64,000 nt of DNA from an uncultured Prevotellaceae bacterium. Lineage in GTDB: Bacteria; Bacteroidota; Bacteroidia; Bacteroidales; Bacteroidaceae. The position numbers and the translations under genes were made by a program. The number at the start of each line of letters is the position of its first letter. Position 1 is the first letter of the stretch. Below are positions 15,897 through 24,151 of this stretch, in pieces. The notes beneath the pieces are model-generated. The model was given only the letters and a program-made list of their open reading frames with translations, did no database searches and had not been told where the DNA came from. The stretch spans positions 40,151 to 104,150 of the forward strand of contig CADBAG010000006.1 in NCBI GenBank assembly GCA_902792635.1, written 5' to 3'.

Positions 15897-18800
15897 ATGC
15901 TTCAGAGATTAGTAGTTATCATTTTAGTATTGTTTGCCTCCCTGTCCGGCTTTGCTTCCGGGCAGGGAGGATTTGGAAAACGAGGACCGAAGTATCTCTT
16001 CACGGGGTTCCGTGAGCCGGCTACAGAAGGTCTTCGTCTTCTGAGCAGTACGGATGGTCTTCACTGGGACTCCATCCCCGGCATCTCCTTGCGGCCGGAG
16101 GTGGGGATTCAGCATATCATGCGCGACCCCGGTATCCTCCAGACACCCGACGGTGTGTTCCATCTCGTTTGGACGACGGCATGGAGAGGTGACCGCGGCT
16201 TCGGCTACGCTTCATCCCGTGACCTTACTCACTGGAGCAAAGAACAGTTCATCCCCGTGATGACCGACACCTCGACGGTCAACGTGTGGGCGCCGGAACT
16301 GTTCTATGATGATCTTCGTCATGAGACGATGATCGTATGGGCCTCCTGTATCCCCGGTAAGTTTCCCGATGGTCAGGAGGATCATAAGAACAACCACCGG
16401 CTCTATTACACGACGACACGCGACTTCGAGACTTTTGCTCCTGCCCGTCTCTTCTACGATCCGGGCTTCAGTGTCATCGACGCGATGATCATCAAGAAAG
16501 GAGACCACGACTATGTCATGGTCTTCAAAGACAACACGCGGCCCGAGCGTGACCTTCGTGTGGCTTTCGCCCGTGACCCGCGTGGCCCTTGGTCGAAGCC
16601 TTCTGCCCCCATCACCGAGAAACTGACGGAAGGCCCTACCGTGGCGCGTCTTGCTGACGGCTCCTACCTTATCTATTACGACCGTTACGGTAAGGGCGAC
16701 TTTGGTGCGCTCCGTACGCGTGATTTCAAGCATTTTGAGGATTATTCATCGAGGGTTCGTGTGCCTAAAGGCCACAAGCATGGCACGATCATCTACCCGG
16801 TAGACAACAGTCAGTTGTTGACCATCCCCCATTATAGTGGCACCACAATGGCGAACCCGGATCTGCACGACGGCGCCCTGAGTCCTGTCGTTGGCGTGCA
16901 TAACATCCAGATTCTCCATGCCAACCGCGAGCATCCTTCGGTAGCCAATGGCGGCGGATGGACCTATAATCATCAGCCGATGATGGCTTATTGGCATGGC
17001 CGGTTCTATGTCCATTACCTCTCTGATCCGTCCGATGAGCATATCCCGCCTTCGCATACGAACCTGCAGACTTCCGAGGACGGTTACCACTGGTCGGCTC
17101 CTCGCATCCTTTTTCCCGAATACCCCGTGCCGGACGGTTATCAGAAACCGGGACATCCCGCTGCCCATAACCTCACGGCTGTGATGCACCAGCGGGTGGG
17201 CTGGTATGTCAGTAAGGAAGGCCGGCTCTATGCGCTTGGTAACTATGGCGTCTGTCTCGACCCAAAGGACGACCCCAACGACGGCAATGGCATCGGACGT
17301 GTCATCCGTGAGGTGAAACGTGATGGTTCCTTCGGTCCGATCTATTTCATCTATTACAACCACGCTTTCAACGCGGGCAACACGCGTTATCCTTATTATA
17401 CCCATGCCGACAAGCATCTGCGGAAGGCGGCCGAAGAGATCCTCGCCAACCCGCGTTATCGTATGCAGTGGATGGAAGAGGCGGACCGCGGCGACAGCAT
17501 CATCCCACTGAACAAAGAATACAAAGCTTATTGCGACTACACCCTTCCTGACGGTCGCCTAACAGCTTTCTGGAAGCATGCGCTGACCTCCGTCTCTACG
17601 GATGGCGGCTACACTTGGCTGCAGCCCGTCAACCGCGCTTTCGGCTTCGTCAATAGCAATGCGAAGATCTGGGGACAGCGGCTCAGCGATGGCTCCTATG
17701 CCACGGTCTATAACCCTTCAGAGTTTCGTTGGCCATTGGCTATCTCCCTCTCCGGTGACGGACTCGACTATAAGACGCTGAACCTCGTCTGTGGCGAGGT
17801 GCCGCCGATGCGCTATGGCGGAAACTATAAGAGTAGAGGCCCGCAGTATGTGCGCGGGATCCTGGAAGGCAACGGGGTGCCTAAAGACAGTGACCTATGG
17901 GTCAGCTGGTCGATGAACAAGGAAGATATCTGGGTGTCACACATCCCCGTGCCTGTGCGGACAGTAGCATTAACGCAGGCAGCCGACGATTTCTCACAAT
18001 ATCATCATCTCTCCGACCTCACTTCCTGGAACCTCTATATGCCGCTCTTGGCGCCCATCCAGCTCGATGGCACAGGTCTGACGCTCCATGACCATGACCG
18101 TTACGACTATGCTGTGGCAGAACGGAAAGTGCCGGCAACGAAGGATTTGGAACTGAACTTTACGCTCATCCCGCACCAGGCCGACCACGGCACGATGCAG
18201 ATAGAGTTCCTCGACGACAAAGGCATCGCATGCAGCAGGATCGATGTCAAGGCTGACAGTAGCGTGATGGTGAAAACCGGCGCTCGCTTCAGCAGGCTCG
18301 GCCGTTATGCCGCGGGCGACACGCTGAATATCCATGTCCGGCTTGATGCACCGAACCGCATGGCTTATTACCGGTTAACGAAAGGTGCGAACGATGGTCC
18401 TGTCGAATGGACGAAGAAAGACCGCCGCATCTTCATGGCGCCCGTTGCTGCCGTGGAGCGTATCCGTTTCCGGACGGGGGAGCGGCGACGCATGCCTAAC
18501 ATCGACACGCCGGCCGATTGGTATGGTATCTTGCCCGAGGCGGGCGACACCGTGAGCGATGCGTCGTGGACCATCGTGCGGATGCATACGCGCAGCCTTG
18601 AAGCTGACAGTGCCTTGGCGCTGCTCCACAGTGACGACTACAAGCATTATGCCGATGCCTTTGGACAGAGCGACACGGCTTGGACCTGGATGCGTGAGAA
18701 CATCCCATTTTTCGATTGTCCCGACAAGCAGATGGAGGAGATCTATTATTTCCGGTGGTGGTCTCTCTTCAAGCATATCGAGTCGACTCCGGTGGGTTAT

Positions 18801-20078
18801 GGGATGACAGAGTTTCTCGTGCCGCGGAGCTATGCGGACAAGTATAACCTCATCTCCTCGGCCTTGGGTCACCATATCCATGAAAGCCGCTGGCTGCGTA
18901 ATCCCAAATGGCTCGATGGCATCATCAACACGTGGTATCACGGCAACGGCGGTCAGCGCATGCCGAAACTCACGTTCTACAGTCAGTGGGCGGCAGCGAG
19001 CATCTGGGACCGCTACCTCGTGGACGGACGGAAACAGTGGGTGACGTCGTTGCTGCCTGCCCTCGTCTCGGAAAACCGCTGGTGGGACAACCACCGGTGG
19101 GTGAAGGATGGCCGTTATGACCTCTACTGGCAGACGGATGTGCGCGACGCCATGGAGGAGACGATCAGTGGCGGGCGTCATACGAAGAACTCACGGCCGA
19201 GCATCAACAGTTACATGTATGGCAACGACCGCGCTATCAGTAATATCGCGGCCCTTGCGGCGCAGACAGCTCCCAAGGTACGAGCCGACAGCTTGAAGCT
19301 GTTATCCGATGAATACCGCCTCAAGGCAGATACGCTCCGTCAGCTCGTCCTTACGAAGTTGTGGAACGACAGTGCACGGTTCTTCGAGGTGCTGCATCCT
19401 GATGGCACGTCGGCTAATGTGCGGGAGGAGACCGGCTTCCTGCCGTGGTACTTCGGTCTCACACAAGGTTTCGACAGAAATAAGACTGTGGCGGTATGGA
19501 ACCAACTGTCTGATCCCGAGGGCTTCTGTGCACCTTTCGGCATCACGACCGCTGAGCGGCGCCATCCCTTGTTCCGTTCCCATGGCACGGGTACCTGCGA
19601 GTGGGACGGAGCGGTGTGGCCTTTCGCCACCTCACAGACGCTCACGGCGCTCGAACATTACTGCCACAGTGGGGAGGCATCGGACACGATGTCCAATGTC
19701 TTTTTCCGCGAGATGAAGAAATATGCTGCCTCACAGTATTTCCATGGCCTGCCCTATATCGGAGAGTATCTCGATGAGACGACGGGCTACTGGCTCATGG
19801 GAGACCGTGAGCGCAGTCGTTACTATAACCACAGTACCTTTGCTGACCTCGTCATCACCGGGCTCTGTGGCTTGCAGCCGTGTGAGGATGACAAGATCGT
19901 TGTCAAGCCTCTCGTCCCGAAAGGTACCTGGCGTTGGTTCTGTCTTGACGGCGTGCGCTATCATGGTAAGAACCTGACGATCGTCTATGATGAGGACGGC
20001 AGTCATTATCATGTGGGCAAGGGCCTGCAAGTAATAGAAAGGTCCCCGAAGGGGGCCAACATGATTAGCCCCAGGTAA
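15897..20078 (+). CDS. Giant multi-domain pectin glycosidase: GH43-like, GH143-like and GH142-like domains
   Basis: ATG 15897 is chosen because it opens a signal peptide (MLQRLVVIILVLFASLSGF); the frame upstream runs through repeat A. Residues about 25-310 look like a GH43 five-bladed propeller, with base Asp77 in MRDPGILQTPDG, VWAPELFYDD, and acid Glu245 in TEGPTVARLADGSYLIYYD. Residues about 330-690 form a sialidase-like propeller (GWTYNHQPMMAYWHGRFYV, PKDDPNDGNGIGRVIRE) resembling GH143. A sandwich domain follows, then an (alpha/alpha)6 barrel from about 900 to 1370 (FRWWSLFKHIESTP, SINSYMYGNDRAI) resembling GH142. In Bacteroides RG-II degradation, GH142 removes beta-L-arabinofuranose and GH143 removes the Dha sugar; the GH143-GH142 pair there is one protein (BT1020). 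The extra GH43 part suggests alpha-L-arabinofuranosidase action. Family assignments are from motif memory, not a search. The stop codon lies inside repeat B. Confidence 0.72.
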   Translation: MLQRLVVIILVLFASLSGFASGQGGFGKRGPKYLFTGFREPATEGLRLLSSTDGLHWDSIPGISLRPEVGIQHIMRDPGILQTPDGVFHLVWTTAWRGDRGFGYASSRDLTHWSKEQFIPVMTDTSTVNVWAPELFYDDLRHETMIVWASCIPGKFPDGQEDHKNNHRLYYTTTRDFETFAPARLFYDPGFSVIDAMIIKKGDHDYVMVFKDNTRPERDLRVAFARDPRGPWSKPSAPITEKLTEGPTVARLADGSYLIYYDRYGKGDFGALRTRDFKHFEDYSSRVRVPKGHKHGTIIYPVDNSQLLTIPHYSGTTMANPDLHDGALSPVVGVHNIQILHANREHPSVANGGGWTYNHQPMMAYWHGRFYVHYLSDPSDEHIPPSHTNLQTSEDGYHWSAPRILFPEYPVPDGYQKPGHPAAHNLTAVMHQRVGWYVSKEGRLYALGNYGVCLDPKDDPNDGNGIGRVIREVKRDGSFGPIYFIYYNHAFNAGNTRYPYYTHADKHLRKAAEEILANPRYRMQWMEEADRGDSIIPLNKEYKAYCDYTLPDGRLTAFWKHALTSVSTDGGYTWLQPVNRAFGFVNSNAKIWGQRLSDGSYATVYNPSEFRWPLAISLSGDGLDYKTLNLVCGEVPPMRYGGNYKSRGPQYVRGILEGNGVPKDSDLWVSWSMNKEDIWVSHIPVPVRTVALTQAADDFSQYHHLSDLTSWNLYMPLLAPIQLDGTGLTLHDHDRYDYAVAERKVPATKDLELNFTLIPHQADHGTMQIEFLDDKGIACSRIDVKADSSVMVKTGARFSRLGRYAAGDTLNIHVRLDAPNRMAYYRLTKGANDGPVEWTKKDRRIFMAPVAAVERIRFRTGERRRMPNIDTPADWYGILPEAGDTVSDASWTIVRMHTRSLEADSALALLHSDDYKHYADAFGQSDTAWTWMRENIPFFDCPDKQMEEIYYFRWWSLFKHIESTPVGYGMTEFLVPRSYADKYNLISSALGHHIHESRWLRNPKWLDGIINTWYHGNGGQRMPKLTFYSQWAAASIWDRYLVDGRKQWVTSLLPALVSENRWWDNHRWVKDGRYDLYWQTDVRDAMEETISGGRHTKNSRPSINSYMYGNDRAISNIAALAAQTAPKVRADSLKLLSDEYRLKADTLRQLVLTKLWNDSARFFEVLHPDGTSANVREETGFLPWYFGLTQGFDRNKTVAVWNQLSDPEGFCAPFGITTAERRHPLFRSHGTGTCEWDGAVWPFATSQTLTALEHYCHSGEASDTMSNVFFREMKKYAASQYFHGLPYIGEYLDETTGYWLMGDRERSRYYNHSTFADLVITGLCGLQPCEDDKIVVKPLVPKGTWRWFCLDGVRYHGKNLTIVYDEDGSHYHVGKGLQVIERSPKGANMISPR

Positions 20079-20300
20079 GGAGCGCAGCGACGCAACCTGG
20101 GGTTAGAAGCGGGAGCTTTAACCTGACTTGTCGGCCTCGAAGAGGGCGAACCTTTGCGGGGTGCTGGTTACAGATACAAGTTGTTGCAGGTTCGCCCTCT
20201 TCGAGGCCGGTTTGCAACATACCGTCACCACGCCGAACCCCCAGGTTGCGTCGCTGCGCTCCTTACCTGGGGCTACTCATGTGGCACCTCTCCGAGGTGC
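20041..20300. repeat. Nested palindromic intergenic repeat, copy B
   Basis: A 36-nt arm (20067-20102) has a perfect reverse complement at 20239-20274; each arm is itself a hairpin built on CCCCAGG / CCTGGGG around GAGCGCAGCGACG. Inside lies a second perfect inverted pair of 22 nt (20132-20153 with 20188-20209; core CCTCGAAGAGGGCGAACC) with a 34-nt loop. Outer hairpins are GGTCCCCGAAGGGGGCC (20041-20057) and GCACCTCTCCGAGGTGC (20284-20300). The TAA that ends the upstream fusion enzyme (20076-20078) is within the left arm. The 263 nt between the genes hold nothing else recognisable. Confidence 0.92.
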
Positions 20301-20341
20301 TTCTATGGGTTCAATCCGAAAACTATAAGAATAAAGGAAAT

Positions 20342-22510
20342 ATGGTTTTGAACCGAATGATAATCGCGATACTCTCCTTGCTCCCTTTGCTGTCATGGGC
20401 GCAGCAGACGATAACGCCTGTGGGTGAGGAGAATCACAACAGAGCTGTGTGGTTCGGTAAGACACTGACGTTGAAAGGAAAAGTGGCAGGCGTTCGTGTC
20501 AAGGTCTGCGGACTCGGACAGTATGAGTTCTATGTCAATGGGAGGAAACTTGGGGAAGATCTTCTTCAGCCGGCATGGAGCGATTACAATAAGACACGTT
20601 ATTATAATACCATAGACGTACCCGTGTCCCTCCTTCATGGTAAGACGCTTCAGCTTGGCGTCCTTGTCGGCAATGGCTTCTATCATGAAGAAGGGCTGCG
20701 TTATCATAAGTTGAAGACAAACTATGGTAACCACAGCCTCTGGCTGTCGATGGACATCCGTTATACAGATGGCACGAATGAGCAGGTCGTCAGTGACACG
20801 TCCTGGCGCTGGCGTCCTTCAGCCATCACCTACAACAGTATCTATGGCGGAGAAGATTATGATGCACGCTTGGAAGGCAAGGGTGAGTGGCAGGCAGTGA
20901 GAACGGAGCCCGTGAGAGCCGTGCTGCGACAGCAGCTCAGTGCTCCTGTGCGTATCATCCGTCGCTTAGGTGTTCAGTCGCGGAAAGGGATGGTCTTCGA
21001 CATGGGACAGAACCTCGCTGGCTTCCCGGAGATTACTGTCAAAGGCAAGGCGGGCGACAAGGTCGTGCTGATGGTGGGTGAGACCTTACTGAAGAACGGA
21101 CACGTGTCGCAGAAGTCGACGGGCAAGCCGTATGTGCTCACCTATATATTGAAAGGTGAGGGCGAGGAGCATTGGCATCCACGGTTCTCCTATTACGGTT
21201 TCCGCTATATCGAGGCCAAGGGAGCTGTCTATCGGGGCGATGATAATCCAAAGAAATTGCCGGTCATCACCAATCTCCAGTCTGATTTCATCTCTTCTTC
21301 CGTGGCGAAGACCGGCTCCTTCCTTTGCTCCAATGAGCGGTGGAATGCCATGTACCGGTTGATGGACAATGCTATCCGCAGCAACTGGATGAGCGTGTGG
21401 ACCGACTGCCCGCACCGTGAGAAACTCGGATGGCTGGAACAGGACTGGCTCAATGGTCCTGGGCTGATGGACAACTACGACTGCCGCAACATGATCGTTC
21501 AGACGATGCAGAACATCGCGGCCGCCCAGCACGAAGATGGCAGTATGCCCGAGATAGCACCGGAGTATGTCCGATTCGAAGGCTCCTGGGCTCCTCCTTT
21601 TCAGCAGTCGCCCGAGTGGGGTGGGGCACTTGTTGCTTTACCCTATCTCTATCAGGATCGATATGCAGACAGTACGTTATGGAAACAATATCTGCCGCTG
21701 ATGCGCCGTTATGTAGATAACCTCCATGCACAGGATAGCTGTGGTATCCTCCCTATCGGTCTTGGCGACTGGTTCGACTATACGCCCGGTCTCGCTGCCG
21801 GCTTTGCCCGTAACACACCGGTGGCACTTGTCGCCACGGCACATGAGTATCTATGGACAAAACTTGTTGGCTATCAAGATCGGGCAGACAGCATCAAGGC
21901 ATCGTTCCTAAGGACGTTCCGCCCCAATAGTCAGACAGCATGGGCCATCTGTCTCGACCTCGGCCTCTACCCGGAAGGACAACGACAGCAGTATCTTGAC
22001 AGTCTTGTGGCGGACATCTACCGGCATGGCGACCGTCTGACGACGGGTGACATCGGTACGCGATACCTCTTCAAGGTGCTGTGGGATAATGATCTCGGCG
22101 ACCTGTTCTTTAAGATGCTCGACCACGACGACCTCCCGGGTTATGGCTATCAGCTGAAGAAGGGCATGACGACACTTGCCGAACAATGGGATCCTGAGAA
22201 AGGTGCCTCGCGCAACCATTTCATGCTCGCCCATGCCAATAACCATCTCATCCGTGACATCTGTGGCATCCGTGTCCACGGCCGGCGGGTCGTCATCTCG
22301 CCTCATGTCGTTGGCAACCTCACGTGGTGCGAGGGCAGCACGGCGAGCCTCGATGGAGAGGTGCGTTGCAGATGGAGCATCCATAACGGAATATTCGATC
22401 TACGGGTGACAACCCCGAATAAAGAATTAACGACAATAGACTATGAACAAATCAATGCTATGTGCGCTCGCCTTGGCCTGTACCTTCAGTGCCGCGTCCG
22501 CACAAAATAA
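20342..22510 (+). CDS. GH78 alpha-L-rhamnosidase
   Basis: The enzyme is predicted to release terminal alpha-L-rhamnose from RG fragments. ATG 20342 is preferred because it starts a signal peptide (MIIAILSLLPLLSWAQ); the frame upstream lies in repeat B. N-terminal sandwich domains include LGQYEFYVNGRKLGEDLLQP and FDMGQNLAGFPEITVKG. The (alpha/alpha)6 barrel begins near residue 335. WTDCPHREKLGW contains the likely general acid Glu360, and PEWGGALVALPYLY and MTTLAEQWDP follow. At 722 residues it is at the short end for GH78. The final 23 residues overlap the signal-peptide codons of the next gene by 68 nt and look unnatural. One extra C in the CCCC run at 22413-22416 would end the protein at 22422, so the C-terminus is uncertain. 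Confidence 0.9.
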   Translation: MVLNRMIIAILSLLPLLSWAQQTITPVGEENHNRAVWFGKTLTLKGKVAGVRVKVCGLGQYEFYVNGRKLGEDLLQPAWSDYNKTRYYNTIDVPVSLLHGKTLQLGVLVGNGFYHEEGLRYHKLKTNYGNHSLWLSMDIRYTDGTNEQVVSDTSWRWRPSAITYNSIYGGEDYDARLEGKGEWQAVRTEPVRAVLRQQLSAPVRIIRRLGVQSRKGMVFDMGQNLAGFPEITVKGKAGDKVVLMVGETLLKNGHVSQKSTGKPYVLTYILKGEGEEHWHPRFSYYGFRYIEAKGAVYRGDDNPKKLPVITNLQSDFISSSVAKTGSFLCSNERWNAMYRLMDNAIRSNWMSVWTDCPHREKLGWLEQDWLNGPGLMDNYDCRNMIVQTMQNIAAAQHEDGSMPEIAPEYVRFEGSWAPPFQQSPEWGGALVALPYLYQDRYADSTLWKQYLPLMRRYVDNLHAQDSCGILPIGLGDWFDYTPGLAAGFARNTPVALVATAHEYLWTKLVGYQDRADSIKASFLRTFRPNSQTAWAICLDLGLYPEGQRQQYLDSLVADIYRHGDRLTTGDIGTRYLFKVLWDNDLGDLFFKMLDHDDLPGYGYQLKKGMTTLAEQWDPEKGASRNHFMLAHANNHLIRDICGIRVHGRRVVISPHVVGNLTWCEGSTASLDGEVRCRWSIHNGIFDLRVTTPNKELTTIDYEQINAMCARLGLYLQCRVRTK

Positions 22511-23777
22511 CACAACCGCTACTGCGGACATCCGGCCTCAGAACACTTTCGCCGGGCATTACTCGCGGCCGCTTCATGACGTCATGGAGCGTCTGAGTAA
22601 GCGTTTCAACGTGATCTTTAAATATAATGTCGACACGGTGGGTAAGGTCTTGCCTTATGCTGACTTCCGTATCAGACCTTACAGCTTGGAGGAGAGTCTG
22701 ACGAACATCTGCAAGTATTTCGACTTCAACTGGTGGAAACAGAACGGCGACGTCTATAAGATCAAGCCTTATGAGTATCCGCGCCGCCATACGGAGGAGG
22801 GTGCGGCGATGCTCCGTTACCTTAGCGGTCTCTATCATGACCGGGCGTCTTTTGAGGCGCGTCGCGACAGTGTGCGTCGTGAGGTGCGTGCCTTGCTTGG
22901 CATCGACCCGCTCTTGCCCCGTCTCGTCCACAAGAAGCCGATCTTAGGCAAAGTGATGAAGATGGACGGCTACACGGTGCAGAATATCTGTATCGAGACG
23001 CTCCCCGGGGAGCATGTCTTCGGCACCATCTATTCGTCGACGAAGAAAGGCAAGCATGCGCTCATCATATGTCCCGATGGTCATTTCAAGGGCGGTCGTT
23101 ACCGTCCGGACGAGCAGCAACGCCTTGGCACTCTGGCCCGCATGGGGGCTGTCTGTGTCGACTTCGACCTCTATGGCTGGGGACAGAGCGAGCAGGAGTA
23201 TGGCAAGGACAGTCATCAGACTGACCGCGCCCATGTCATCCAGGCGCTCAACGCAGAGGTACTGCTCGACTACATGCTGAAGAACCGCAAGGATATCGAT
23301 CCCAGCAGGGTAGGAGTGAACGGCGGCAGTGGCGGTGGCACCCATACGATCCTGCTCACGGTCCTCGACGACCGCATCACGGCAGCAGCACCGACGGTCA
23401 ACCTCGCCAGTCATTTCGATGGAGGCTGCCCGTGTGAGAGTGGCAAGCCGATACAGCTTGCCGGTGGTGGCACGTGCAACCCCGAGCTCATCAGCTTCTT
23501 CGCGCCGCGCCCCTTGCAGATCGTCAGTGACGGCGGCGACTGGACGGCGAGTGTGCCGACACTTGAATATCCGTTCCTCCAGCGCATCTATGGCTTTTAC
23601 AATGCCACTGACAAGGTGGAGAACGTCCACCTGCCGAAGGAGCGGCACGACTACGGGCCGAACAAGCGCATGGCTAACTACGACTTCTTCATCCGCGTGT
23701 TCCATCTCGACCGGTCGATGCTCGATGAGTCGAAGGTGACGATCCTGCCGGCTGAAGCACTACAAAGTAAGTTCTGA
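22443..23777 (+). CDS. Alpha/beta-hydrolase carbohydrate esterase with N-terminal STN-like domain
   Basis: This is a predicted acetyl- or methyl-esterase that deprotects pectin oligosaccharides in the periplasm. After the signal peptide (LCALALACTFSAASAQ), residues about 38-112 resemble the STN domain found at the N-terminus of secretins and TonB transducers (LHDVMERLSKRFNVIFKYN, YSLEESLTNICKYFDFNW). The hydrolase domain (about 165-430) has the nucleophile elbow GVNGGSGGGTH with Ser296 and a likely catalytic His402 in KERHDYGPNKR. It resembles the acetylxylan-esterase/CE7-like group of Bacteroidota esterases. The acyl group removed cannot be told from sequence. The gene follows GH78 with an overlap, which suggests co-translation. 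A 374-nt gap with repeat C follows. Confidence 0.75.
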   Translation: MNKSMLCALALACTFSAASAQNNTTATADIRPQNTFAGHYSRPLHDVMERLSKRFNVIFKYNVDTVGKVLPYADFRIRPYSLEESLTNICKYFDFNWWKQNGDVYKIKPYEYPRRHTEEGAAMLRYLSGLYHDRASFEARRDSVRREVRALLGIDPLLPRLVHKKPILGKVMKMDGYTVQNICIETLPGEHVFGTIYSSTKKGKHALIICPDGHFKGGRYRPDEQQRLGTLARMGAVCVDFDLYGWGQSEQEYGKDSHQTDRAHVIQALNAEVLLDYMLKNRKDIDPSRVGVNGGSGGGTHTILLTVLDDRITAAAPTVNLASHFDGGCPCESGKPIQLAGGGTCNPELISFFAPRPLQIVSDGGDWTASVPTLEYPFLQRIYGFYNATDKVENVHLPKERHDYGPNKRMANYDFFIRVFHLDRSMLDESKVTILPAEALQSKF

Positions 23778-23816
23778 CGATTATACACTGTAGGGGCGGC
23801 CAGGTTGATTTGGGGA

Positions 23817-24062
23817 CAACCTCGAAGAGGTTGAACTCGGTTAGCCCCATGTGAGGCGCAGCCGAAACATGGGGTTTAGGAATAGGTTGTTTACCCTGAC
23901 CTGTCGGCCTCGAAGAGGGCGAACCTTGGCTGGATGCAGGATGAAAATTGCAGGTTCGCCCTCTTCGAGGCCGGATTTCAATAATCCTCCACCGGACTAC
24001 CCCCAGGTTACGTCGCTGCGCTCCTCACCTGGGGCTACTCATGTACAACCTCTTCGAGGTTG
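23817..24062. repeat. Nested palindromic intergenic repeat, copy C
   Basis: This has the same plan as copy B. Outer hairpins CAACCTCGAAGAGGTTG (23817-23833) and CAACCTCTTCGAGGTTG (24046-24062) are exact reverse complements. Next inward are CCCCATGT/ACATGGGG (23845-23874) and CCCCAGGT/ACCTGGGG (24001-24034). The innermost pair is a perfect 22-nt inverted repeat (23905-23926 with 23952-23973) identical to that of copy B. It fills most of the 374-nt gap 23778-24151 between the esterase and GH95 genes. In the rest of the gap no promoter element was recognised. Confidence 0.92.
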
Positions 24063-24151
24063 GCTGCAGTATCAACCCAATAATCAGAAAACAAAACATC
24101 ATCAATAGAGTGGCCCCTTAACCCGGCCTACCGCCCCAACAAATCTCAATT

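Noticed and set aside
20128-20351. Short plus-strand frames between the fusion enzyme and GH78
   Set aside because: They read through repeat B; the hairpin arms produce similar short frames at other copies. No independent coding signal.
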